Under the pieces are notes generated by a model, which saw only the letters and a program-made list of their open reading frames with translations, ran no database searches and had not been told where the DNA came from. A stretch of 5,589 nt of DNA from a bacterium (lineage in GTDB: Bacteria > CG03), in NCBI GenBank assembly GCA_013791675.1, contig VMTI01000060.1:1-5589 (forward strand), in the 5' to 3' direction. The position numbers were made by a program, and so were the translations under genes. Of this stretch, positions 1 through 5,492 are shown in pieces (the first letter of the stretch is position 1; every line of letters begins with the position of its first letter).

Positions 1-28
1 AAGAAGAAAGGGGGCAAGTGCCTTATGA
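1..28 (+). CDS. 3' tail of an upstream gene (partial)
   Basis: Reading from base 2 gives the C-terminal residues RRKGASAL followed by TGA at 26-28. That stop overlaps the ATG at 25 of the next gene (ATGA), the usual layout of translationally coupled operon genes. The tail resembles the IEGASL end of the gene remnant just before the ATPase at 1264, and the two junctions share the 11-mer AGGGGGCAAGT. Too little is present to name the gene. A non-coding leader is the alternative. Confidence 0.4.
10..14 (+). promoter_or_regulatory. Shine-Dalgarno box for the SEC-C gene
   Basis: A run of five G (10-14) lies 10 bases before the ATG at 25, inside AAAGGGGGCAAG. It supports that ATG as the start. The same box in the same setting precedes the ATPase start at 1264. 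Confidence 0.6.
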
Positions 29-1134
29 AATTGTCTTATATAGTCGAAAACAGGATTGAAGAAGATCAGCCTGAGAAAGAAAGGCATTCGCCTTTATTAT
101 CCCGAGGCAGCGAATTAACCGATACGGAATTGCTTGAAAAACTTGATTCTTTTGGAATAAAAATCAGTAAAAAAATCTTGAATAAATTATCCCTGGAATT
201 TATATCGGCCGAAGAACTTTCAAAATGGTTTTTCAAAACGCCTAATCTGCAAAGCAAATACACGACTGATATGGAAATAAAACGTGTGTGGATATGGCTG
301 ACCGTATTGTGGGAGAGGTGGTTTCCGAAAAGAATAAATTATGAAATGGTAGACGACAGAATGGCATACGGATACGATGAACTTGATGACGATAACGTCA
401 TTTCCGGTTGTGAAATACTTTTACGCGTATGGTATGACGTTCTCAAGATTATGAAACAAAGAGATATAAAAACATTAGAAGAATTTGATGAAAAATTCAG
501 AGGAACATATTCCGTTTCCGATATGGCAAATGATATTGAGGATGAACTATGGAGCGCCGGAAATAAAAATAAAAAATATCTTAAAAAAAGAATTTCATTC
601 TGCCGGGATTTTCTCAAAAGATTTCCTGAGGAAGATTCTTTTAGAATTGAAAATTTCAAGTGCGCAATGGCGGAATCTTATTTACAATTGGGGAAATTTA
701 GAAAAGTAAACAGATTGTATAAAAAATGGTTGAGGCAGGCTCCTGAATGGGGACGGGGTTGGGTAAAGTGGTCTGACTGTTTTTGGCAAAGTTACGGTGA
801 CGAAGATGGAATAAACGATTTAGACAGAGCGGAAAGTATTTTGAAACAGGGGCTTGCCGTTGTGGATGTAAGAGACAGGCCGGTTATACTGGATAAATTA
901 TGGAGCGTTTATAATGAAAAAGAGGACTTTGATAAAGCCGATGAGATTCAAAAAGAAATAGATGAACTTGAGGATGGAGAAACTAATTATATTGAAGCGC
1001 CTCGAAAGATAATTCCAAGAACACACAAAAAGATACCCCGCAATAAACCTTGTCCCTGTGGGAGTGGGAAAAAGTATAAAAAGTGTTGCGGAAATGGAAT
1101 AAATCAGGCAGAAGAAAAAGGGGTCGGGTCTTGA
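25..1134 (+). CDS. TPR-like protein with C-terminal SEC-C zinc motif
   Basis: 369 residues, soluble, no signal peptide or membrane segment seen. The C-terminus carries a textbook SEC-C motif at residues 341-356 (NKPCPCGSGKKYKKCC), with zinc-ligand cysteines 343, 345, 354 and 355. This is the SecA-type zinc motif found at the ends of many otherwise unrelated proteins. Residues about 184-315 are helical, with TPR-like spacing (SFCRDFLKRFP, ESYLQLGKFRKVNRLYKKWL, KLWSVYNEKEDFDKADEI), suggesting a protein-binding scaffold. The N-terminal part has a Trp-rich stretch (VWIWLTVLWERWFP, 88-101) that I recall from SEC-C proteins of unknown function. The start is fixed by a GGGGG box 10 bases upstream and an ATGA overlap with a preceding gene. 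The last residues (about EEKGVGS) are encoded by a G-rich repeat, so the native end may have been replaced after the CCG. Molecular role unknown; the SEC-C assignment is firm. Confidence 0.85.
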   Translation: MKLSYIVENRIEEDQPEKERHSPLLSRGSELTDTELLEKLDSFGIKISKKILNKLSLEFISAEELSKWFFKTPNLQSKYTTDMEIKRVWIWLTVLWERWFPKRINYEMVDDRMAYGYDELDDDNVISGCEILLRVWYDVLKIMKQRDIKTLEEFDEKFRGTYSVSDMANDIEDELWSAGNKNKKYLKKRISFCRDFLKRFPEEDSFRIENFKCAMAESYLQLGKFRKVNRLYKKWLRQAPEWGRGWVKWSDCFWQSYGDEDGINDLDRAESILKQGLAVVDVRDRPVILDKLWSVYNEKEDFDKADEIQKEIDELEDGETNYIEAPRKIIPRTHKKIPRNKPCPCGSGKKYKKCCGNGINQAEEKGVGS

Positions 1135-1137
1135 AAG
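1115..1137 (+). repeat. G-rich interspersed repeat, copy 1
   Basis: The sequence AAAAAGGGGTCGGGTCTTGA continues to AAG at 1137. It closely matches 3037-3061 (A-run, G-run, then GACCTTGAAAG). I recall GGGGTCAGGTCTTGAA-type sequences as abundant dispersed repeats in environmental bacterial genomes, often near IS200-like (RAYT) transposases; that link is from memory. Here the repeat provides the last codons and the TGA stop of the SEC-C gene. Confidence 0.5.
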
Positions 1138-1147
1138 TGGAAAATAG

Positions 1148-1267
1148 AAAAAAAGTGGATGGATCACGAAAGGTCGAAAATACGAGCGCAATGTTGATGA
1201 TATGGTTTACAAATTATATGATTTAACAGGTGATGAAATAAAAATGATAGAGGGGGCAAGTTTATGA
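1148..1267 (+). pseudogene. C-terminal remnant, N6-methylase / type IIG restriction enzyme-like
   Basis: After an in-frame TAG at 1145-1147 this frame reads open for 39 codons to TGA at 1265-1267. From residue 9 it gives GRKYERNVDDMVYKLYDLTG, then DEIKMIEGASL. The pattern (I/V)D.(M/L)VY.LY.LT..EI.(I/V)(I/V)E is one I know from the extreme C-terminus of Eco57I-like and other N6-adenine methylase or combined restriction-modification enzymes. The first 8 codons are probably junction sequence. No methylase motif (NPPY) or other upstream part exists in the window, so this is a relic. Its stop overlaps the ATPase start by ATGA, showing that the two genes were once adjacent in one operon. Identification is by recalled pattern only. 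Confidence 0.5.
1252..1256 (+). promoter_or_regulatory. Shine-Dalgarno box for the AAA ATPase
   Basis: GGGGG at 1252-1256, within GATAGAGGGGGCAAG, lies 7 bases before the ATG at 1264 and supports that start. The box lies inside the 3' end of the upstream remnant, as expected for translational coupling. Confidence 0.65.
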
Positions 1268-2955
1268 TAACTAATATAATTATTGAGAATTTTAAAAGAT
1301 TGGATAAGACCGACATCGATTTAAGTTCGGCTGTTGTTTTTGCAGGTCCAAACAACTCCGGCAAAACTTCCGCTTTGCAGGCAATTACATTATGGGGTAT
1401 TGGGTTAAGAAAATGGGCGGAAGCAAAAAAAACTTCCACGGCAAAAAAGAGGCCGGGTGTCGCTATTAACAGAAAAGATTTGTTTACCATTCCCATTCCG
1501 TCGGCCAAACAATTGTGGAAGGACTTAGGAACTCGTGAAGTGAAAAGAATAGATGGGAAGCAAGACACCAAGAATATAAATATCACAATTAAAGTCGAAG
1601 GATTTAGCAAAGGTGTTAAATGGAGATTGGGTTTTGAGTTTGTTTTTGCCAATGCAGAATCATTTTACTGCAAGTTAATAAATCCCGAAGAGAAAAATTT
1701 ACAGGAGGATATAGAGGCCGCTTTAAGTGAAAGGATTGGTCTACTGCCGCCTATGTCCGGTTTGACTTCGGAAGAAGATAAAGTAGAAATGGGAACGATA
1801 AACAGCCGTATAGGGGAGGGTAAAACAGCAGATGTTTTGAGAAATTTATGCTGGTATGTTTCAATGGGAAAACAGCGGGAGTGGGGAAAGTTAACGGCAA
1901 TTATTAAACAATTATTTGGAATAGAGTTAAAAAAACCTGAATTTGACAGAAGCACGGGAAAAATTGCCATGACTTACATTGAAAATAGCAAAGAATTTGA
2001 TTTGTCAAACGGGGGGAGGGGATTCCATCAGATATTACTTTTATTTTCATATATTTACTCGCATGAAAACACTGTGCTGCTAATTGATGAGCCTGACGCG
2101 CATCTTGAGATTCTGAGGCAAAAAGAGGTTTTTGATATTTTAACGAATGAAGTTAAAAAGGAGAATTCGCAGGTTATAATAGCGACGCATTCCACAGCTG
2201 TGCTGAATGAAGCGGCAGAAAAAAGCGATATTGTTGCATTTATAGGTAAGCCTCATATTGTGAACAATAAATCGCAACTAATAAAATCGCTTACCACTAT
2301 CGGCTTTGACCAATATTTACTTGCAGAACAGGAAGGCTGGGTTTTGTATTTGGAGGGTTCAACGGATTTAGCTATTTTGAAATCATTCGCAAAAGTTTTG
2401 AATCATCCGATTTTACCATATTTGCAGAAACCATTCGTTAAATATATTACCAATTTACCTAAAGAAGCAAGAGACCATTTTTATGGCTTGCGGGAGGGGT
2501 TTAAGGAATTAAAAGGGGTATCTTTGTTTGATAGAGTTGCAGGCGAATTACAGAAAAACGATTTGGTAGAAATGATGTGGACCAGAAGAGAGATTGAAAA
2601 TTATTTACCTATCCCTGAAGTTATAGAGCGTTATGTGTCGCAACCGGCGAAAGATTTATTTTCTCGGCATGACGGCGACTTAATGCGAAAAATAATAGAA
2701 GACGAAATTCCGCCTGCGGCTTTAAAAGATAAAGCGCATTCTTGGTGGATAAATACTAAAATGAGTGATGAATTCTTAGATAAGGTGTTTGAAAGATATT
2801 TTAAAGAAAGAAAGATGCCGAACTTATTGATGAAAAGAGATTATGATATTTTAGCATCTTTTTCACATCCGGATGAGTTAGATCAAGAGATTGTAGAAAA
2901 ACTTGATATTATTTACGGAATCGCGAAAAGCGTTGTGGAAACACAGCGGAGTTAG
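1264..2955 (+). CDS. OLD-like AAA ATPase with TOPRIM-like C-terminal half
   Basis: 563 residues with an ABC/RecF-type ATPase head. N-terminal IIIENFKRL strand-turn, Walker A GPNNSGKTS (28-36), signature-like SNGGRGFHQ, Walker B VLLIDE (271-276) followed by PDAHLE, and a switch histidine in IIATHS (H309). The C-terminal half has VLYLEGSTDLAIL, where E364 and D368 match the first TOPRIM acidic motif, then SLFDRVAG (D423) where the DxD motif is expected, and WTRREIENYL (439-448), a motif I recall from OLD-family ATPases with a TOPRIM-like domain. OLD-family proteins are ATP-dependent nucleases; several (phage P2 OLD, GajA of Gabija) act in phage defence. The second aspartate of DxD appears to be Val425, so nuclease activity is uncertain. 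Cytosolic; the ATPase part looks intact. The preceding restriction-modification relic, joined by ATGA, supports a defence role by inference. No GajB-type helicase follows. Confidence 0.85.
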   Translation: MITNIIIENFKRLDKTDIDLSSAVVFAGPNNSGKTSALQAITLWGIGLRKWAEAKKTSTAKKRPGVAINRKDLFTIPIPSAKQLWKDLGTREVKRIDGKQDTKNINITIKVEGFSKGVKWRLGFEFVFANAESFYCKLINPEEKNLQEDIEAALSERIGLLPPMSGLTSEEDKVEMGTINSRIGEGKTADVLRNLCWYVSMGKQREWGKLTAIIKQLFGIELKKPEFDRSTGKIAMTYIENSKEFDLSNGGRGFHQILLLFSYIYSHENTVLLIDEPDAHLEILRQKEVFDILTNEVKKENSQVIIATHSTAVLNEAAEKSDIVAFIGKPHIVNNKSQLIKSLTTIGFDQYLLAEQEGWVLYLEGSTDLAILKSFAKVLNHPILPYLQKPFVKYITNLPKEARDHFYGLREGFKELKGVSLFDRVAGELQKNDLVEMMWTRREIENYLPIPEVIERYVSQPAKDLFSRHDGDLMRKIIEDEIPPAALKDKAHSWWINTKMSDEFLDKVFERYFKERKMPNLLMKRDYDILASFSHPDELDQEIVEKLDIIYGIAKSVVETQRS

Positions 2956-3082
2956 ACGGATACACTTATTGTAGACAAATTATTTGGAAGATTCTCCTTA
3001 CCTCGATGGGCATTCGGGCTTTGTTTTGCAGGAAAAAAAAAGGGGGGGGCAGACCTTGAAAGCTGTAGTAGCGTAGAAAAAA
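2956..3082 (+). other. intergenic segment with repeat copy, no gene seen
   Basis: 127 bases between the ATPase stop and the next start. Beyond the G-rich repeat and its A9G8 tract I see no convincing coding frame and no clear hairpin terminator. An in-frame TAG at 3074-3076 closes the frame just before the ATG at 3083. Confidence 0.4.
3033..3062 (+). repeat. G-rich interspersed repeat, copy 2, with A9G8 tract
   Basis: Nine A (3033-3041), eight G (3042-3049), then CAGACCTTGAAAGC. It aligns with the copy at 1115-1137 (A-run, G-run, CTTGAAAG), in the same orientation. The homopolymer tract is prone to slippage or sequencing error. A TTG at 3056 gives only a six-codon reading frame before TAG at 3074. 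Confidence 0.45.
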
Positions 3083-3685
3083 ATGAAAGAAGGGACAATA
3101 AAAAAAGTAAGCGCTTATTATTTCGGAGAAGAACAGTTTAAAGATGAATTAGATAGAGTGCTCAAAGAATTTTTTAACTTCCGTGAAATCGGACAGGAAA
3201 CGGAGCTGAATATGAATTCTACCGAGGAGGAACAGCTCAATGAGTGGTTTATTTTTGATTTCAGGCTGAGAAACGGAAAGACAATTTTACAGGATTTTTA
3301 CGAGAGGAATCCGTTCATACTTCCACAGGATGAGATGTACATTTACAGGGTTCTTCAGAATAACGAATACGGCCTGTGGAAAGTCCTGAAAGTTGAGACG
3401 GATAAAGGGCTTGAGCTTGAGAATATGCAAAGCGCTCACAAATATTATGTGAGCGAGAAACTTGGTACGCGCGGCGTAAGCCGGGGGGATTATATTATCG
3501 CGAGAGTGGCAAATATTGAAGGGAAGTATGAATTAGTCGGGGCTAATCCGGGGAAAATAAAAGTGGATTCGCTAACGAGACAAGATTGGAAATTTTTTGT
3601 CAAATCCAAAAAGATTAATCCGAAAACTGTCAGAGACTATTATTTTGAAAGAGGTGAAAAAAATTTTCAGGAAAATCAAAGTTGA
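3083..3685 (+). CDS. conserved-looking protein of unknown function
   Basis: 200 residues, charged and soluble, with no signal or membrane segment. The clearest landmarks are NEWFIFDFRLRNGKTILQDF (53-72), then a segment of alternating strands (YGLWKVLKVETDKGLELENM) and SRGDYIIARVANIEGKYELVG (133-153), which looks like a small beta-rich domain. I recall similar EWF.FD.RL..GKT segments in larger proteins, some carrying SEC-C motifs, but cannot name a family. The start is the first ATG after an in-frame TAG (3074-3076) and has no Shine-Dalgarno box. With a repeat ending just upstream, the N-terminus may be truncated. An 8-bp hairpin inside the gene (3433-3440 with 3448-3455) looks incidental. Function unknown. 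Confidence 0.6.
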   Translation: MKEGTIKKVSAYYFGEEQFKDELDRVLKEFFNFREIGQETELNMNSTEEEQLNEWFIFDFRLRNGKTILQDFYERNPFILPQDEMYIYRVLQNNEYGLWKVLKVETDKGLELENMQSAHKYYVSEKLGTRGVSRGDYIIARVANIEGKYELVGANPGKIKVDSLTRQDWKFFVKSKKINPKTVRDYYFERGEKNFQENQS

Positions 3686-3724
3686 TTTTTTGTATATAAA
3701 AAGCACACCGGATGATAAATTAAA

Positions 3725-4198
3725 ATGAAAGAAAATTATTTTAGAGGCTGGATTGATACAAAAGCGGGCAGGGTGCCTGTTGTGGCGACGTCGCTTTCTC
3801 CGGCTGATAAGCTGGGGGCATGGAAGGTGCGGTGGGCCATTTCACGAAATGAGTATAGGGTAAACCCCGGCGTGTATGCAGCCGGTTCCCCGTCTTTGGA
3901 TTCTCCCGTTATGGTTTCTGCCAATTACAAACTAAGTTTTGATATGCTCAGAAAAGCGCTCAATGGAATTGACGCATGGCTTTTGGTTTTGGACACTAAA
4001 GGCGTAAATGTGTGGTGCGCCGCGGGTAAGGGCACCTTCGGCACGGCGGAGATAGTGAAGCGGATAGATGAGACGGGGCTGGCTCGAATAGTGAATCACA
4101 GGGAGATTATTGTTCCGCAACTGGGCGCGCCGGGAGTGTCGGCGATTGATGTGAAAAAACTTTCAGGCTTGTTAAAAAGAATTTTTAGTAAATCATAA
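3725..4198 (+). CDS. hgcA: HgcA-like corrinoid-binding domain protein, truncated
   Basis: 157 residues matching the N-terminal corrinoid-binding domain of HgcA, the methyl-transferring corrinoid protein of mercury methylation, related to the CdhD/CFeSP family of the Wood-Ljungdahl pathway. The diagnostic cap-helix motif NVWCAAGK is at residues 95-102, with Cys98 the expected lower ligand to the corrinoid cobalt. Other family blocks are DTKAGRVPVV, YRVNPGVYAAGSP, SANYKLSFD, GTFGTAEIVKRI and VPQLGAPGVSAIDVKK. Typical HgcA is over 300 residues, continues with a ...SGF.VVYGPVRA.D block and ends in several membrane helices. Here the similarity stops after SG (about residue 147) and ends LLKRIFSKS. 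HgcB, the partner ferredoxin, is absent. The gene is visibly GC-richer than its neighbours (38 of the 60 bases from 3781 are G/C). No Shine-Dalgarno box; the start is the first ATG after an in-frame stop. Mercury methylation is unlikely from this fragment. A natural short paralogue is the alternative. Confidence 0.8.
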   Translation: MKENYFRGWIDTKAGRVPVVATSLSPADKLGAWKVRWAISRNEYRVNPGVYAAGSPSLDSPVMVSANYKLSFDMLRKALNGIDAWLLVLDTKGVNVWCAAGKGTFGTAEIVKRIDETGLARIVNHREIIVPQLGAPGVSAIDVKKLSGLLKRIFSKS

Positions 4199-4210
4199 AA
4201 AGAGTTGTAG

Positions 4211-4223
4211 AGCTATGTGTAAA
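4211..4223 (+). repeat. left terminal inverted repeat of the IS
   Basis: AGCTATGTGTAAA, the exact reverse complement of 5438-5450. The transposase stop codon lies only two bases inside it. Confidence 0.85.
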
Positions 4224-4225
4224 TC

Positions 4226-5158
4226 CTAATCCATAAATTTTGGATTTATTTTCCATTCATATTTAGCTCGATTTAGAACATTAATATTATGGTTAATCCA
4301 TCTTAATGTTTCTTCATTTATTCTCGGGGATTTTTGTCGAGAATAAACTGCATTTCCATGCAATGCCTTCTTGCTGTGATTTGTAGATTCAACATTGCTT
4401 CTTTTATGATAATGTTTCCCATATTCTTCTGGATTATCTCTTGATTTTTGATTCATAATTTTCCAGATCATACACCCTCTAGATTTTCCACTCCAATTTT
4501 TCCAAACTTTGAAATATGGAGTTCCTCCAACTTCATTAACTTTTTTGCAATTATCTTTGCACCAATATCTTCCATCTCCAGACCATTCATTAATTTTAAA
4601 ATTTTCAGAGGTTTTATCGACGTGTTCTCTGAAAATTTTGTTATCGTTTCCAGATTTTATTTCTACATTAAGAGCAGTTACAACATTGCTCTTAACTCCT
4701 GTTGTGATATGAATTGTCAAATGATCTCTCTTCTTTATTTCTTTTTGACATCGAATGCTGTACCAACTTGAGAATAAATTTGTTCTTATTCCTGTCGCAT
4801 CAGTTGCAAAATCCTGTTCAATTTTTGCAAGAGGTTTTGAGCTTTCCTCAATTAGTTTATCTAAGAGATTTCCAATTATCGGCTCTGCCCGATAATTGCA
4901 TAGAGTTTTGAAGCAAGGGATATCTGAATTTATTATTCTAAATCTTTTGAGCAAGAGAAGAAATCCTCTTGCTCTCCGCAAAGAAAAATTAGGAAATTTA
5001 TGAGTAATTAATAAGCAAGTTATTATGCTCTTCATTTTTCTTCCCTTGCAGACATAATTTGTGAGGTGTCTCACAAATTCAAAGAAATTTAAGAATTCTG
5101 TTTCTTGAATCTTGTTATACAATTTTTCATCTCTTGGCCACCTCTTTCTCTTTGCCAT
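4226..5158 (-). CDS. DDE transposase of the IS
   Basis: 310 residues from the ATG at 5158 (MAKRKRWPRDEK); a TTG at 5164 would add two residues. The catalytic DDE triad is visible: first Asp in DFATDATG (residue 120), second in GDGRYWCKDN (195), and Glu in YHKRSNVES (257), followed by H.N..VL near the end as in IS4/IS5-like DDE transposases. The N-terminal third is basic and helical, likely the end-binding part. The reading frame is uninterrupted and of normal length, so it appears functional. It moves the element by cut-and-paste or copy using the 13-bp ends. The RSNVES motif is one I associate with transposases common in archaea and some candidate bacterial phyla. There is no Shine-Dalgarno box upstream, unlike the SEC-C and ATPase genes, which fits a foreign origin. 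The exact IS family is not certain. Confidence 0.88.
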   Translation of the reverse strand: MAKRKRWPRDEKLYNKIQETEFLNFFEFVRHLTNYVCKGRKMKSIITCLLITHKFPNFSLRRARGFLLLLKRFRIINSDIPCFKTLCNYRAEPIIGNLLDKLIEESSKPLAKIEQDFATDATGIRTNLFSSWYSIRCQKEIKKRDHLTIHITTGVKSNVVTALNVEIKSGNDNKIFREHVDKTSENFKINEWSGDGRYWCKDNCKKVNEVGGTPYFKVWKNWSGKSRGCMIWKIMNQKSRDNPEEYGKHYHKRSNVESTNHSKKALHGNAVYSRQKSPRINEETLRWINHNINVLNRAKYEWKINPKFMD

Positions 5159-5285
5159 AACCAAAGGTAATGCATAACCTTAATATGTTTTTCTATACTT
5201 GTTTATCCGATATTCGTGTATAGAAAATTATAAGTATAAGTAATGCCTAACTAATATTTATAACCTAAGAGATATTCAAGATAAT
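5159..5285. promoter_or_regulatory. divergent control region of the IS
   Basis: Lies between the transposase and the small plus-strand ORF. It contains a perfect 10-bp inverted repeat, TTTTCTATAC (5189-5198) and GTATAGAAAA (5218-5227), with a 19-bp spacer, and a near-exact direct repeat, GTAATGCATAAC (5167-5178) and GTAATGCCTAAC (5240-5251). Both promoters must fall here. An AT-rich AATATTTATAACC at 5253-5265 could be a TATA-like or -10-like element for the small ORF. The repeats could be a binding site for a regulator or the transposase; this is inference. Confidence 0.45.
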
Positions 5286-5435
5286 ATGGCATTCATACGG
5301 AGAAAAAAAGTTAAGGGCAAAACTTACTATTATATCGTCAAAAGCTACAAAGATGAAGGGAGAGTAAAACAAAAAGTGCTTTACTATATCGGTACAGCTG
5401 ACAATCTGCTTAGAAAACTAAAAATTAAGGTCTAA
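5286..5435 (+). CDS. small basic passenger ORF of the IS
   Basis: 49 residues, MAFIRRKKVKGKTYYYIVKS at the N-terminus and ending LLRKLKIKV. It resembles the first about 50 residues of IS1634-like transposases (FIR.KK.KGK.YYY.V.S...G..KQK.L.YIG) rather than a full enzyme. It ends three bases before the right inverted repeat core, so it belongs to the element. Highly basic, so it may bind DNA or be an accessory or regulatory factor; a captured transposase N-terminus is the other explanation. No Shine-Dalgarno box is visible. Confidence 0.55.
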   Translation: MAFIRRKKVKGKTYYYIVKSYKDEGRVKQKVLYYIGTADNLLRKLKIKV

Positions 5436-5437
5436 TT

Positions 5438-5450
5438 TTTACACATAGCT
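5438..5450 (+). repeat. right terminal inverted repeat of the IS
   Basis: TTTACACATAGCT, the exact reverse complement of 4211-4223. Pairing fails one base further out and one base further in. Confidence 0.85.
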
Positions 5451-5492
5451 ATTGAAGAAGAAAAATATATAAAGATTATAACTGTTATATGA
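5451..5492 (+). pseudogene. 3' remnant, DUF4258-like tail cut by the IS
   Basis: Immediately after the right IS end the frame reads IEEEKYIKIITVI then TGA (5490-5492). The short KYIKIITV strand is like the last strand of DUF4258 proteins, which are often encoded directly before DUF2283 genes as a toxin-antitoxin-like pair; this pairing is recalled knowledge. The stop overlaps the DUF2283 start by ATGA. The 5' part of the gene is not found left of the IS, so it was lost rather than merely split. Thirteen codons are too few for certainty. Confidence 0.45.

Larger units (their letters stand above)
4211..5450. mobile_element. complete insertion sequence, 1240 bp, two divergent ORFs
   Basis: Bounded by 13-bp perfect terminal inverted repeats (4211-4223 and 5438-5450). 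It holds a DDE transposase gene on the minus strand and a 49-aa ORF on the plus strand, separated by a 121-bp region with an inverted repeat. Size, repeat length and two-ORF layout remind me of archaeal families such as ISA1214, but I cannot confirm the family. Transposase and ends look intact, so the element may be active. No exact target duplication: GTTGTAG (4204-4210) and ATTGAAG (5451-5457) agree at only 5 of 7 positions. Confidence 0.85.

Noticed and set aside
66..659. Minus-strand open frames opposite the SEC-C gene
   Set aside because: Low-complexity Ser/Phe-rich translations typical of the antisense of a Lys/Glu-rich AT-rich gene.
1164..1970. Minus-strand frames over the ATPase start
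   Set aside because: Antisense to Walker A and following conserved ATPase sequence; no ribosome binding site or recognisable domain.
2956..3030. Possible gene fragment between the ATPase and repeat copy 2
   Set aside because: Short open readings in more than one frame, none recognisable; not supportable as a gene relic.
3433..3455. Hairpin CGCTCACA / TGTGAGCG with a 7-base loop
   Set aside because: It lies inside a coding region with no T-run after it; an 8-bp palindrome of this kind can occur by chance.
4448..4911. Plus-strand open frames opposite the transposase
   Set aside because: They overlap the transposase, which has all three catalytic residues and normal length; they are antisense shadows.
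4204..5457. GTTGTAG left and ATTGAAG right of the IS as a target-site duplication
   Set aside because: Only 5 of 7 bases agree, and the flanks hold pieces of different genes, so I do not call a duplication.
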